A stretch of 64,000 bases of DNA from Poecilobothrus nobilitatus. Lineage: Eukaryota > Arthropoda > Insecta > Diptera > Dolichopodidae. Shown piece after piece: positions 47,040 through 57,589 of this stretch (its first letter is position 1; each line of letters starts with the position of its first letter). Below the pieces are notes generated by a model. It was not told the origin of the DNA, made no database searches, and saw nothing but the letters and a program-made list of their open reading frames with translations. The translations under genes were made by a program, and so were the position numbers. The stretch spans positions 144,503,447 to 144,567,446 of the forward strand of contig OX352772.1 in the NCBI GenBank assembly GCA_947095535.1, read 5' to 3'.

Positions 47040-47828
47040 ACAAATTAATTACATAGTGGTATATATAAAATCTAAGAATCTTTCTAACTGATATAATATA
47101 AAATATTTTTTTTTGAAAAATTAATAGGTATAAGAAAATAAAATATAGAATAAAAAAAATATTAAGCTTTTTCTAAATTTTTACAAAGTTGTTCTTAAGA
47201 AATACAAAAAAAGAACTTTTTTCAGTAAATCCAACATATCTTAAATTTAATTCTATGGAGATAAATTGAATTTCAAATCCAAATTTTTTAATAAGGCTAT
47301 ATATATATGTTATCGTCTGTTCTGTATCGATATGTTATTGATTGCAAAAAGAAAGAACATAATAAAAGACTTATTTCTCATCTCACTAACCTTTTTTATT
47401 TTTGCATTTTACAATATATTGTAATATTTTTTTTTGTCTTGTCATAAAAAATGTCTTTCCTGTCATAATATATATGAGTTTATTTTCCCAAAAAGTTCTT
47501 CATATATTTTAATGGCGTGAAGAATGCGCCTATCGCCTGGCAAGGCGAATTGCCTAATTTTCCCTATTATAAAGGCACGGCATGCCATTTAATTGCATGT
47601 TCCTACAAAGTGAATTGCTGGTTTGTGCGGATTAAATAGTAAAATAAATAATAAACTATATAGTTTGGTGATATGAATATATCTGTTTTTATTTTCAAAA
47701 ATCAATCCTTATATACTAATTTGGATTTATCAAAATCCATACAAATTTTATCAAAGACAATAAATTATATTAATTTATTGCTTTGTTACATACAATTTTA
47801 TTTGGGACAAAAATGCAATACAATATAT
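47040..47828. other. AT-rich spacer with a GC-richer patch at 47,510-47,640
   Basis: No frame or family recognised. Within it CGCCTGGCAAGGCGAATTGC, then CCCTATTATAAAGGCACGG, could be promoter-like (TATAAA) sequence of an old LTR, but no second copy or termini are visible. Confidence 0.4.
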
Positions 47829-48167
47829 TGACCCTAGTATCGTTCTACAATATGATTTCCATATGTGATAATTAACCAAAATATTATCAAAATATAATTG
47901 CATACAAAAATGAATCATTTACATAAAAATCATAACGTTTAAAAATCTAAACGAAAGATTTAATATGATCTTTTTCTATTAAAATAATAATATTGTATGA
48001 AAGTAAATGTACTTGATATTGTACGATACAAAAATAAACAGATGTTTGCAATTGAAAAAGTGACCACACAAAATGTTAGTTCAACAATTTTATGTTATTT
48101 GTAAAGCTATTTTGATAATGTTTAATTTACAGTTATGGAAATAAATTTGTGAACAAGATATACTACA
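47829..48167 (-). mobile_element. Gypsy LTR (3' LTR of a minus-strand element)
   Basis: Read on the minus strand this starts TGTAGTATATCTTG and ends CGATACTAGGGTCA: TG...CA over 339 bases. The purine run that precedes it on the minus strand (reverse complement of TCTTCCCCCCAAAG, 48,168-48,181) is a classic polypurine tract, and integrase lies upstream on the same strand. A second copy is at 56,109-56,444. Being next to the polypurine tract makes it the 3' LTR. The 5' LTR of this element is not in place. Confidence 0.78.
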
Positions 48168-48181
48168 TCTTCCCCCCAAAG
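48168..48181 (-). promoter_or_regulatory. Polypurine tract
   Basis: On the minus strand CTTTGGGGGGAAGA sits immediately before the LTR's TGTAGT. This is the plus-strand DNA priming site of an LTR retrotransposon. Confidence 0.75.
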
Positions 48182-48299
48182 AAAAAATTCGTTTATATTT
48201 CTTAAAACTTCAACCAATTTTTTAAATATTCTATCAAAAAAAAATATTTTTTTTAGTATCTTTACATCTTTACATTTAATTCATTTTTATGTTACAATA

Positions 48300-49250
48300 A
48301 TTATTAATCTACGAGTATACTTATACATTATCAAAATCTTTATATTACTTGTAATTTATTGTTTCTTATTTATAAAATTGTTTATGATATTTATAATTTT
48401 TCTAGATTTAATTAGATTGTTATTATGTAATTCTGTTTCTTTATTGTTTATTATTATTGTACTATTTGGACCATTGTGTGATACAATTTTAAATGGTCTT
48501 TTAATGAAATATCTAACTTTTTCTTATTTCTTATATTATGGATGATATAGTCACTTACTTTGAAATTTGATTTATTTACATTGTTAATACTAATTAATAA
48601 TATTAAAATTTTGCTAAATTTTGATTATTTAAATTGATTTACATTTCTTTTTATTATTAATTTGATTTCAATTATATTTCAAATAATTTAGTACAATATT
48701 GTATCATTAACATATATTTTTACTAATCACTCTGTTTTGATAAGTTTAATTTTTGAAAAGAACCTTCTTTTTTTAACCAGAAAATTTTTAACCGTCTTGT
48801 TCATATTTTTCCAAACGTATTTTTGTTTTAATTTACTGATGCATTTACTTTACACAGTGTCGACCATTTATTATATGATTCACTTGATTCACTTTAATTA
48901 ATTTCTTCTTTATTTCTAATTTATTTCGCGCATTTCTTCTTTATTTCTAATTTGTGTAGGAGGATCATATAATATAATTTTTAAACAATCTGTGTTTTCA
49001 GATGTGTTTTGGAGCTCATTAAACATATTTTTAAATGTTTGGATATCCATAATTTTAAATATTTCATCATTATTTGCCAAAGCTAAATTCTTTATATTTA
49101 AATCGCTTTTAATTATAGCTTCCTCAGAACCAATTTTATCTCTAGTAAAGATTTTTGGCTGTATTCAGCAGTTTTTCATTTTTTGCTGCTAAAATTTTAA
49201 CTTCATTTTCAATTTTATAATTTTATATTTGTTTTTCTTCTCCAATTTTA
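48300..49250 (-). pseudogene. pol: Gypsy integrase (zinc-binding and C-terminal regions), minus strand
   Basis: From 49,200 the minus strand reads DKIGSEEAIIKSDLNIKNLA, later DCLKIILYDPPTQIRNKEEM, then TKIRLEKYEQDG in one frame and KYVWKNMNKTVKNFL in the next, matching the integrase N-terminal zinc-binding region of gypsy elements ('YvWknM...v..fv'). Near 48,640 and below are SNFKVSDYIIHNIRNK and RPFKIVSHNGPNSTIIINNK, the C-terminal 'GpfkI' region. The catalytic core between them is missing, so most of integrase was deleted. The region ends about 120 bases before the polypurine tract, which argues that no env was present or that it is deleted. Confidence 0.72.
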
Positions 49251-49342
49251 CTTTTTTTTTAACAATTAATAATAGTGACTTGTACGGGCTTTCAACTAAC
49301 AGTGATGACACAAGGCAATTAGTCAATCGAAAAATTCTGTAA

Positions 49343-49985
49343 GCTAGTGCATAGGCAGCTCAATTGAATATTGGGAATAGTAAATTCAATGGAATTGCCA
49401 AGGGATGCGTGGTCGCAATAGCCCAAAAACATAGAAATAGAACATTAGATGAATTTATTAACGGATTGAAGGGGGAGCTTTCATCAGTATTATTGGATAT
49501 TAAAGAGCCTAGTGACTTATCGGAAGCTTTGGAATTGGAAAGTAGAAAACAGGCTTAAAAGAAATCAAAGCCTTGCAAGCAAACAGATTGACACTGTTAA
49601 AATGCAACAACCTGGTCAAAAGTTATCACCACCAATACGTTCAGACGAACTTGCATCCGGAAGAGCAAATTTTGCAAATAGGAATCCAATCCAACGATCC
49701 TATAGCAATCAACCATTCTATAACAACCGACAACCTTATAACCAATAATTTTATAACAACCGTCAACCCTACAATAGCCAATCATTTTATCACAACCATC
49801 AACCCTATAAAAACCAATCAATTTCTAACATCCGACAACCTTATAATGGTCAGCCAACTTCCCATAATAATCATATGGAAACCAAACCAAGGAAAAAATT
49901 TCAAAGAAACCAGGATATTGAAGAGCAACCTTTAGTTAATGGTAAAGATTCAATTGGGCATGAGAATTACAATGACAATGAAAAT
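49343..49985 (+). pseudogene. gag: gag C-terminal part with Asn/Gln/Pro/Tyr-rich repeats
   Basis: The 49,364-49,558 frame reads FINGLKGELSSVLLDIKEPS and DLSEALELESRKQ, a typical end of the gypsy capsid. A frameshift near 49,555 leads to a low-complexity region with YNNRQPYN-like repeats (49,705-49,850) and then a charged tail ending ENYNDNENPF at about 49,990. No CCHC knuckle is seen. The gag N-terminus is missing. Confidence 0.75.
49705..49850 (+). repeat. Minisatellite of ~36-39 bases inside gag
   Basis: About four imperfect copies of a unit containing TATAACAACCGACAACC and CCAATCATTTTAT. They encode repeated FYNNRQPYN-type blocks with stops in some copies. Confidence 0.75.
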
Positions 49986-49994
49986 CCTTTTTAG

Positions 49995-50550
49995 ATTAAA
50001 ATGGTCCTCACTTCCCTATATGGAACATTTTGCAGGGAATAGGGAACAAATAAAAATTTTAACCGGTTTGAACCGGTATCTATACAAACAAAAATTAAAT
50101 CCATCCTAGATTCATAAAAAGTCCAATACCCAATAATAACATATTTTACGCGAACTCCATTGGTGATGACGTAAAGATCACGCACCACGCTGAGATCGAT
50201 TTCTTTAAAAATGGAATGCCGAAAATTAAATTTTATTTATTACCAAGTTTATTGAAAGTATAATTGTTTTGAAGGTATAATTGGAATGATGCGCTCAAAA
50301 CACTAAAAGCGGTTATTCATACAGATAAGGGATACCTTGAACTCGCAGATGATGTAAGAATTCCGCTTAAACAACAAATATCAGAATTTATCAATAGAAT
50401 TGAACTGAGAACCAGTCATTTAACTAGAGCAGAACGAGATAAACTATGTAGTTTAATCAATAAGTTCACCAAATTTTTGTGGACCCGAATGTGAAACTGA
50501 CCTATACTACAAGAGTTGTAGCCGAAATTTGAACAACAACTGCGGAACCA
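49995..50550 (+). pseudogene. pol: Protease and protease-RT linker, inactivated
   Basis: Near 50,108 the aspartic protease motif appears as ILDS followed by a stop and KVQYPI: the active-site DSG/DTG has lost its Gly to TAA. Downstream MPKIKFYLLPSLLK and, after frameshifts, TLKAVIHTDKGYLELADDV and RAERDKLCSLINKFTKF match the protease end and linker of 17.6-like elements. Frameshifts occur near 50,260 and 50,480. Confidence 0.7.
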
Positions 50551-51400
50551 GTGTATTCTAAATCATATCCGTATCCGATGGCATTAAAAATAGATGATCG
50601 GATTAAACAACTTTTAGAAGACGGGAATTATCCCAACAAACAATCTAGATCACCATACAACTCACCGGTTTGGATTGTTCCTAAAAAAGAGGACCCTTCA
50701 GGGAAAAAGAAATATCGAATGGTAGTCGATTATCGGAAGCTGAACAAGATCACCATTGCTGATAAATACTCAATTCCAGAAATAAACGAAGTTCTCTCAA
50801 ATTTAGGAAAAAACCATCTGTTCTCGGTAATTAACTTGAAGAGCGGATTTCAGCATATACCGTTGAAATTAAGTGATGATAAAAAATACAGCCTCCGTAA
50901 ATAACGGAAAGTACGAGTTCAACTGGCTGCCGTTTGGGTTGAAAAATGCACCTTAAATTTTCCAAATAGTCCTTGATGACATCCTTCGGGAACATATTGA
51001 AAATTGTTGTTATGTCTATATAAACGACATAATAATCTTTGGCAAGGATAAGGAAAGTCACTTCCAAAATCTGAAAAAAGTATTTACTACACCCGAATCA
51101 GCCAACATGAAAGTACAACTGGACAAAAGCGAATTTTTACGAAACGAAGTCGAATCCTTAGGGTTTGTAATTTCGGCAGAAAGAATAAAAACTAACCTAA
51201 AGAAAGTAAGGCGATTTGCGCTATGCTCTTGCCGACAACTCTAAAGGATTTACGTTCGTTTTTAGGTATGTCAGGGTACTACAGACGGTTTATTTGTGAC
51301 TTTGCTAAGATCAAAAACCATCCCTGACATCCCTTTTAAGTGGGAGGATGTGTGTCTAGAAATCAATCAAAAAATTCCGCTATTACGTTGAACGGCCTCA
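50551..51400 (+). pseudogene. pol: Gypsy reverse transcriptase, catalytic residues changed
   Basis: The open part (50,551-50,904) has EDGNYPNKQSRSPYNSPVWI, YRMVVDYRKLNKITIADKYS and IPEINEVLS. The first catalytic position reads VINLKSGF where the family has VIDLKSGF. After a frameshift, LPFGLKNAP is followed by a stop, and the second motif reads YVYINDIIIF (about 51,011-51,035) where YIDD is expected. Two of the three metal-binding aspartates are therefore Asn. RFICDFAKI near 51,290 is followed by frame loss. Confidence 0.87.
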
Positions 51401-51860
51401 TTGTTCCTTGCCTTTTTCGAGCTGAAAAACTCATTAGTATATGAAGTTATCATCCTGAAATATCCCGAATTTGATAGAGAATTCGAACTAACAACCGACG
51501 CGTCGAACTACGTGATTGGGGCGGTGTTGTCGCAAAGAAGAAAGCCAATCACATTTATTTCCAGGACTCTCACAAAAACCGAGGAATCATACGCCACTAA
51601 CGAGAAATAGATGTTAGCAATCGTCTGGTCACTAACTTCGTTAAGGAGTTACTTAAATGGATCTAAAAACTAATAATATTCACTGATCATCAGTACGCTT
51701 TGAGCTGTACGCTGATCATCAGTTACCCTTACGTACGCTTTGAGCAATAAAAACTCCAACAGCGAATTAAAGAGATGGAAGGCCTTTATCTCGTACTTGT
51801 ACTCTTGAAGAGTACAAGTACGAGATAAAGTATAAGCCTGGCCAAACGAACGTGGTAGCT
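51401..51860 (+). pseudogene. pol: Gypsy RNase H with templated local duplications
   Basis: The frame 51,401-51,610 holds LTTDASNYVIGAVLSQRRKP and FISRTLTKTEESYATNEK, the start of the gypsy RNase H domain. A stop follows at YATNEK, then LAIVWSLTSLRSYLNGS. From 51,683 the sequence is scrambled by short duplications (CTGATCATCAGT twice, TACGCTTTGAG twice) and by a 47-base perfect palindrome. Coding resumes as EEYKYEIKYKPGQTN (about 51,807-51,850). Confidence 0.82.
51784..51830. repeat. Perfect 47-base palindrome (23-base arms, 1-base centre)
   Basis: The left arm 51,784-51,806 starts CTTTATCTCGTACTTG and is the exact reverse complement of 51,808-51,830, with one G between. The right arm is ordinary RNase H coding sequence (EEYKYEIK), so the left arm is an inverted copy of it. 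It could extrude as a hairpin. Confidence 0.95.
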
Positions 51861-51891
51861 GACATGTTATTAATTAAAAAATCGGAAATTA

Positions 51892-52386
51892 ATGCGTTAC
51901 CAACAATACAACATAGTGCTGAGAGTTCCTCGCAAAATTACATTCAATTACGAAGGTTTCATTAATGCGTTCAGAAACCAATTAACTTTAAAACGCGATG
52001 GTGAAATCGATTACGAAATTATTAAAACCTTTCCAGGCTATGTCCGGCACATAATAACAAGAATTGATTTCAAGGAAAAAGAACTAGTGAATATTTTAAA
52101 AAATGTACCTGAATTCAAAAACAATAAATGCAATATGACGGAAGAAAGTATCATGGATAAGATACAACAAATTTATACTCAACATTTTGAAAGTTATAGA
52201 TTAAGATTTACGGAAATACTGGTCGAAGACATCATGGATGAAAGTCAAGATGAGCTTATATTAAAATTTCATAAACGCACCCATAGGAATGCATATGAAA
52301 ATAAAGCTCAAATAATTCGCAATTATTATTTTCCGAAAATGAATAGAAAAATATCTGATTTTTTTACAAAATGCACAGTATGTTAG
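51892..52386 (+). pseudogene. pol: Connector and integrase zinc-binding domain
   Basis: A 164-residue open frame. Its middle is the RNase H-integrase connector; its end has the HHCC zinc-binding motif, KFHKRTHRNAYENKAQIIRN, YYFPKMNRKISDFF and CTVC, with both His and both Cys present. It is followed by a stop and the catalytic core's first part, including the first catalytic Asp, is deleted before 52,431. Confidence 0.85.
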
Positions 52387-52430
52387 GAAAATAAATATGA
52401 TCGGCATCCCAATAACCCATTGAGGATGAA

Positions 52431-52925
52431 ATGAAGATAAAGATTTTTACTACGCCGCCATATAAAAGTGAGGTGAATGAACAAATAGAACGCTTTCATT
52501 CACCTTTATCGGAGATTATGCGATTTGTCAAAGTAGAGGGAGATAACAGAAGTTTTGAAGAATTACTACAAAGAATGGTAAACGAATATAATTATACCAT
52601 CCACTCAGTAAGCAAAAGAAAGCCTATGGAGTTATTTTTTGGTAGAGTTCCAAATATAACACCCGAAGAATTTGAGAAAACTAGACTTAGCAATATTGAA
52701 AAAATTAAAAACAAACAGATCAAGGATATAGATCTTCAAAATAAAAAAAAGGAAACCAAGTAAACACTACCAACCAGGTGATACAATTTTTGTAAAGTAT
52801 AACAAAAGAATCGGATCTAAATTAAAACAACGCTTCAAAAAGGAAATAGTAAAGGAAAATAAAAATACAGTTGTTATAACAAAATTAGGAAGAACTGTTC
52901 ATAAATCAAACATAAAATCATAATG
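52431..52925 (+). pseudogene. pol: Integrase core end and C-terminal domain
   Basis: The frame 52,431-52,763 begins in the integrase core. SEVNEQIERFHSPLSEIMRF carries the catalytic Glu (the usual family form has NGQVERFHS), then NYTIHSVSKRKPMELFFGR. A frameshift near 52,760 gives HYQPGDTIFVKYNKRIGSKL and LGRTVHKSNIK, the C-terminal DNA-binding region, ending at a stop at about 52,921. Confidence 0.85.
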
Positions 52926-53040
52926 ATACTCATACAAACCTTATAAAATTTTGCTTTTCTGTCATTTAACTCTTCTAGAAAATTATTATTTTTTGTTTTC
53001 TCCACATTTTTGTTTATTTGTTCATTTTCTTACCATATTA

Positions 53041-53400
53041 TTATCCTTTATAGCATTTTAGGTGCATACGTCTATCATTGGTCCAAATATTAAACTACAC
53101 AAGATCGCAGTATCTATTATTCTGGAAGAAGCAAAGGTGGCAGAAAAAAGCTTTAGACTTATCCATAAGGTTGACTTTGAACATCTAAGGAATTCATTAA
53201 AAGAAATCGACGACGTATTAGAGGAAGACGGAATGAAGAAAAATCACCTGCATGGGTACATGAAATACGAAGCTCTGCAAGTTCAAGACCTGTTGGAAAA
53301 ATTTGAAAATAGACGGGAGCCAAGGTCCTTTAACTCTATAGGCACGATGTGGAAATGGATAGCGCAAGTAAATGTACAGGAAAATTAAACACACAATAGC
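53041..53400 (+). pseudogene. env: env fragment (insect errantivirus, fusion-protein type)
   Basis: The 53,062-53,388 frame reads as the early part of an errantivirus env. It has an alpha-helical charged stretch (HKVDFEHLRNSLKEIDDVLE), then RREPRSFNSIGTMWKWI, which lines up with the cleavage site and following conserved segment of env proteins related to baculovirus F. The basic cleavage motif is interrupted by Glu-Pro. No signal peptide or transmembrane segment survives, and the frame ends at 53,388, so this is a small relic with no envelope function. The identification rests on position after integrase and the WKW segment. Confidence 0.6.
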
Positions 53401-55140
53401 ACCAAGCGATAACTTATTAGCTAGTTGCAAATGAATTCAAACTTAAAGCTCATACAGCCTATGAAAACTATGTCATTAGTATAGGCATCAAATTAATTAG
53501 TGATCCCAAAAAATTTTTCGAATTTGTCAACATAAAACCAAAAATATTCGGCTACCCTAATTTAATATGCACGGACAATTATTTTTCTTCTTGCCCAAAA
53601 ACAATTTGCAACTTTTTTTCCGACAGTTTTCAAAAAGTTTATCGTCCAAAAGAACAATTCGAGATCTCTGCTACTTCTTTATTTAATAGCTCAAATTTTT
53701 TAATCACAGATCTATATCTTTCCGAAAGTGACATTTTTGAAGCTATTATTGGTCTTGACACAAAGAAGGGTTCTGGGTCCCTCCACTTTTTTTACATAAC
53801 TGTGTTCATTATCTAATTAGTCCTCTTCATTTCATTTTAAACAAATCGCTTTCAAATAGTGTTTGTCACATGTGTGGAAATCCTCTCATTTAAGTCCCAT
53901 CTACAAAACGGGTGAGAGATCATCAGTAGAAAAATATAGAGGTATAGCCATCCTATCGACTATTCCAAAATTATTCGAAAAAATTGTTGTCGATAAAATT
54001 GCTTCTTGTAATAAATGCCAAACTTAACGAATAACAATACTGTTTAAGAAATGGTCGTTCCACTATAACGAACCTTATGTTATACACATCTGAAATCCTG
54101 AATAAAATGGAGAAAGGATATCAAGTTAATGCAATTTACAATGATTTTAGCAAGGCCTTCGATCGTGTAGACTGTAGATCACTACAATTTGCTAAACAAA
54201 CTTACAACTTTTGGTATCTCGGGTTCTTTTCTTACATGACTTAACTCTTATTTATCAGGAAAGATCCAAAACGTTAAATTTCAAGGTATATTGTACAATA
54301 TAATCGAAGTTACTTCTTGTTTACCACAAGGTAGCCACTTAGGCCCACTTTTATTCAATATATTTATTTCTGATCTTTCAGAATATTTGTGTGCCATACC
54401 TCACATTGCGTTTGCTGACGACCTAAAAATATATCAAGTCGTAAACGATAGTTCTGACCCAAATTTACTTCAATCAGGCTTATTGTATTATTATAGATTA
54501 CTGCACAACTAACAAATTAGAGCTCAATATACAGAATTGCACGGTAATCAGTTTTACCCGTAAACGTTCTCCTTTAGTGTACGACTACAAAACAGATCAT
54601 CTAACACTTGAACGGGTGTTTAGTATTACTGATCTCAGAATTCTACTTGATGGTAAACTTAACTTTAATCTGCACTATGACCACTTAATTTCAAGAGCAA
54701 ATAAAATGTTAGGTTTCATTGAAGAGCTAAATAATTTAGTGTCTTAGCTGTGACAAAAACTCTTATATTGTTCGCTAGTTCGTTCTATATTACAATACCA
54801 TAGGGATCCAGCTGTTCAGGTTCATTCTAACAAAATTGGGTCATTTCAAAACCAGTTTGCTCTGTTTGTATTAAGAACCCTTCAGACTTTTTAAATCTTC
54901 TTAGCTACACAACAAGACTTAAATTCTTAAACATGCTCCTCTTGTGCTCACGTAGACAAATATTTTCATCATGTTTTACTTTTGACATTTTAAATAATAA
55001 TATTGCTATCCAATCTCTTAATTACAAATTTACAAAAATTTGAAAAAAGATCATTTCCAAAAATTTAAAAAAAGGAAACACTTTTCTCTCAGCTGATTTT
55101 GACACTAGATTTTTTTTATTTTTATTCAATAATCTCAATC
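53401..55140 (+). mobile_element. Jockey-type LINE F, decayed
   Basis: Plus-strand RT remains in many frames. They include DPKKFFEFVNIKPK (linker end), LSESDIFEAIIGLDTKKGSG, YRGIAILSTIPKLFEKIVVD, FNDFSKAFDRVD-like palm sequence near 54,145, then 54,291-54,512 with SCLPQGSHLGPLLFNIFISD and AFADDLKIYQ. The C-terminal region reads YTTRLKFLNMLL near 54,910 and FNNLNLRICSFV near 55,125. Frameshifts break it every few hundred bases, so it is older than A1 or the arrays. No endonuclease is present; its 5' end borders the env relic. Confidence 0.8.
54291..54512 (+). pseudogene. LINE F RT palm (GxPQGS...FADD)
   Basis: 73 residues containing CLPQGSHLGPLLFNIF and the catalytic FADDLKIYQ, both aspartates intact. 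Neighbouring RT parts are in other frames. Confidence 0.83.
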
Positions 55141-55142
55141 TA

Positions 55143-55970
55143 CGAATATGTTCCTTTGTACTAAAAAGTAGTTGAGACTAAATTGTATGGGATACGGACA
55201 GGAAAAATGACGATAAAGGGGAATGAGACGGTAATTGCATAATAAATCGGTTAAAATTCGTCTTGAATTTGTGCAAATTGTAAATCAAAAAATTGTCAAC
55301 TTTTGGAAACACAGAGGACGGTAATATGTTCCACATTTTTGCAGTTCTGACAACAAACGAATTGCTTATAACCAGTAGAGTACCATTTAGGAAGTTCCCC
55401 ATAGGCATGAGCACCTGAGCTCCCTCTAGTGGTGCGGTGGTACGTTTTGAGAGGGTTGCATCCGCGGTTTTATCTCACCTGAACAACTGCCATTACCCAC
55501 AAAATATCTATAAAAAAGAGAAAGGGCTCCAATATTACGACAAATGCCAAGAGAAGTGAGACAAGCAGTCTCAACGGAGTCACCAATAAGACGAATGGCG
55601 CGTTTTTGGATTCGATCGAGCTAATTCAATGAAGTAAGTGTGGTGCCAGCCTATATATGGAAATTATACTCCATTTTGCGTCGTATATAAGCCTTATAGA
55701 TATTAAGCTAGATGACATGTCTTGCACCTAAAGAGAAAACCTAAGCATTTAGCAGCACTTTTCGCTATATCAAAAATATGATCATTCCATATCATTTTTT
55801 GATTTAGTTGTATGCCTAATGATTGATGAGAACTGAATGAGAACTGGATGAGAATAGAACTATCATCATTTAATACAAATAAATACATAAGATGTACGCA
55901 TAGCTGACAGTAGTTTTCAGGCGATGACATGAAAAAGTTCTGATGCATTAATACCAAAGTATATCAACTG
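55143..55970 (-). mobile_element. LINE G 3' end, minus strand
   Basis: From 55,957 down the minus strand reads LGIQLNQKMIWNDHIFDIAK (RT thumb), then DRIQKRAIRLIGDSVETAC, ALSLFYRYFVGNGSCSGEIK and, in 55,178-55,414, VRTAKMWNILPSSVFPKVDN and YNLHKFKTNFNR. This is the post-RT region of R1- or jockey-type LINEs. The 3' half (55,143-55,517) has an inverted copy at 56,908-57,274. Confidence 0.8.
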
Positions 55971-56108
55971 TTAAGTAAGACCACTCATTTTTACTAATGC
56001 TACAACAAAAAAATTCTATTTGCATAGGTACAACTTTTTTTTTTGTTTCATATCCACTGTGTATAGGAAAAACAGAGAATTTTATATGCTACAAAATATA
56101 TAATATAT
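55971..56108. other. Short spacer, nothing recognised
   Basis: AT-rich, no frame or motif. Confidence 0.5.
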
Positions 56109-56444
56109 TGACCCTAGTATCGTTCTACAATATAATTAACCAAAATATTATCAAAATATAACTGCATACAAAAATGATAATGAATCATTTACATAAAAAT
56201 CATAACGTTTAAAAATCTAAACGAAAGATTTAATTTGATCCTTTTCTTCATTAAATATATTGTATGAAAGTAAATGTACTTGAAATTGTATGATATAAAA
56301 ATAAACAGATGTTTGCAATTGAAAGTGTGACCACACAAAATCTTAGTTCAACAATTTTATGTTATTTAATTTGTAAAGTTATTTTAATAATGTTTAATTC
56401 ACAGTTATGGCAATAAATTTGTGAACAAATCGAAATAATCTACA
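56109..56444 (-). mobile_element. Second copy of the gypsy LTR (solo or truncated)
   Basis: Matches 47,829-48,155 in the same orientation with scattered differences, including a 6-base insertion (GATAAT) near 56,175 and an ATTT insertion near 56,365. At the other end (56,429-56,444) similarity weakens, but the minus strand still starts TGTAGAT. No internal gypsy sequence adjoins it, so a solo LTR is likely. Both copies are preceded by AATATAT, yet no flanking duplication can be paired. Confidence 0.65.
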
Positions 56445-56907
56445 ATGATATGGAATAAACATATATTAGATTCCATGATACACGTATACAAAATACAACA
56501 TGCAATATATACATACATACATACATTACAAAAAAGTAATAAGAAAAACATGAAAAGAAAATAAAATAAAAATGATGTTTATTCTTCTTTCTGGTTTTAT
56601 TTATAGTAAATGAGAGAGAAACGAGAATAATTTTATAATTTACTAATTTCAACGATTTACTTTCATATTACTTTCAATTCAAAAAGGATTGGTGGATTTA
56701 GATAACATCTATTTCAAATTTTAGCTGACCCATTTTAATGTATAGCGTGGGTATATTTATTATAAGAAGCAGTTCCACTTACCATGGCAAATAAATTTTC
56801 TTGCTAGTTCACATATGTATGCATATGCAAAAATTTATTGAAATTATAAAAAGTGGACGGTATTAAAAATTTCGCATGCAGGAAGAAGCAAAAAAATTTC
56901 AAAAAAT
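56445..56907. other. Spacer with a short (ATAC)n run
   Basis: ACATACATACATACATAC lies at about 56,510-56,527. Otherwise AT-rich sequence without a frame or known repeat. Confidence 0.5.
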
Positions 56908-57274
56908 TTTTATAGATATTTTGTGGGTAATGATACTTGTTCAGATGCGATATAATCGCTGATGCCACCTCTCAAAACATTTCACCGCACCGCTAGAGGG
57001 CCTCAAGTACTCGTGCCTACTATGTGGAACTTCCTAAATGGTACTCTACTGGTTATAAGCAATTCGTTTGTTGTCAGAACTGCAAAAATGTGGAACATAT
57101 TACCATCCAAAAGTTGACGATTTTTTGATTTACAATTTGCACAAATTCAAGACGAATCTTAACCGATTTATGATGCAATTACCGTCTCATTCCCCTTTAT
57201 CCTAATTTTTCCTGTCCGTATCCCATACAATTTAATCTCAACTACTTTTTAGTACAAAGCAACATATTCATAGA
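56908..57274 (+). mobile_element. LINE G 3' end, inverted copy
   Basis: Reverse-complement match to 55,143-55,517. It reads MWNFLNGTLLVISNSFVVRT, then AKMWNI and NLHKFKTNLNRFM in broken frames. It is diverged from its partner (GCGATATAATCG against GAGATAAAACCG), so this is a pair of separate insertions rather than a fresh inversion. The arms enclose LTR copy 2. Confidence 0.8.
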
Positions 57275-57480
57275 TATATGATACATAGATACAGGATTGG
57301 GACCTGTTGTCTCTGAACGCGGGCACGCGGCAAACGAGGGCGCGCGGACGACGTGGTGCGCAGGCCGCAGCTCTTTTCTTCATACATATTTTCAGTATCA
57401 AAGCTTTTGCAAACATTTTTCAACATCAATCAAACAAACAACAATTATACAAAAAAATTATATTTGAACCAGAGAATAAT
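57275..57480. other. Spacer with an isolated CpG-rich patch (57,313-57,372)
   Basis: About 60 bases, starting CTGAACGCGGGCACGCGG, are rich in G, C and CpG inside AT-rich DNA. No gene or known motif could be assigned. Confidence 0.5.
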
Positions 57481-57589
57481 TTAATTATGGCTTTATGACA
57501 CAAAATATTTTATAAAAATATAGCTTTATGACGCATTCAAATGACTCATAAAGGCATATTCCCATTCGTGAAATATGGCTTTATGACAC

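Larger units (their letters stand above)
49290..53400 (+). mobile_element. Errantivirus-like Ty3/gypsy remnant with gag, pol and env pieces
   Basis: A plus-strand insect endogenous retrovirus-type element resembling the Drosophila 17.6/297 group. In order: gag end, protease, RT, RNase H, integrase zinc-binding domain, integrase core end and C-terminus, and an env fragment. LTRs were not found on either side; LTR copies at 47,829 and 56,109 flank it but are in the opposite orientation to its coding strand, so they are not its own. Stops, frameshifts, an integrase-core deletion and catalytic substitutions show it is dead. It may have been placed beside the minus-strand gypsy by recombination or nested insertion. 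Confidence 0.85.

Noticed and set aside
47829..56444. Single intact provirus with two LTRs
   Set aside because: LTR orientation (from the polypurine tract) opposes the gag-pol-env strand, and LTR copy 2 has no adjoining gypsy internal sequence.
57307..57498. Arg-rich 63-residue plus-strand frame over the CpG-rich patch
   Set aside because: The basic start comes from GC-rich codons, there is no family match, and the frame then runs into AT-rich non-coding sequence.
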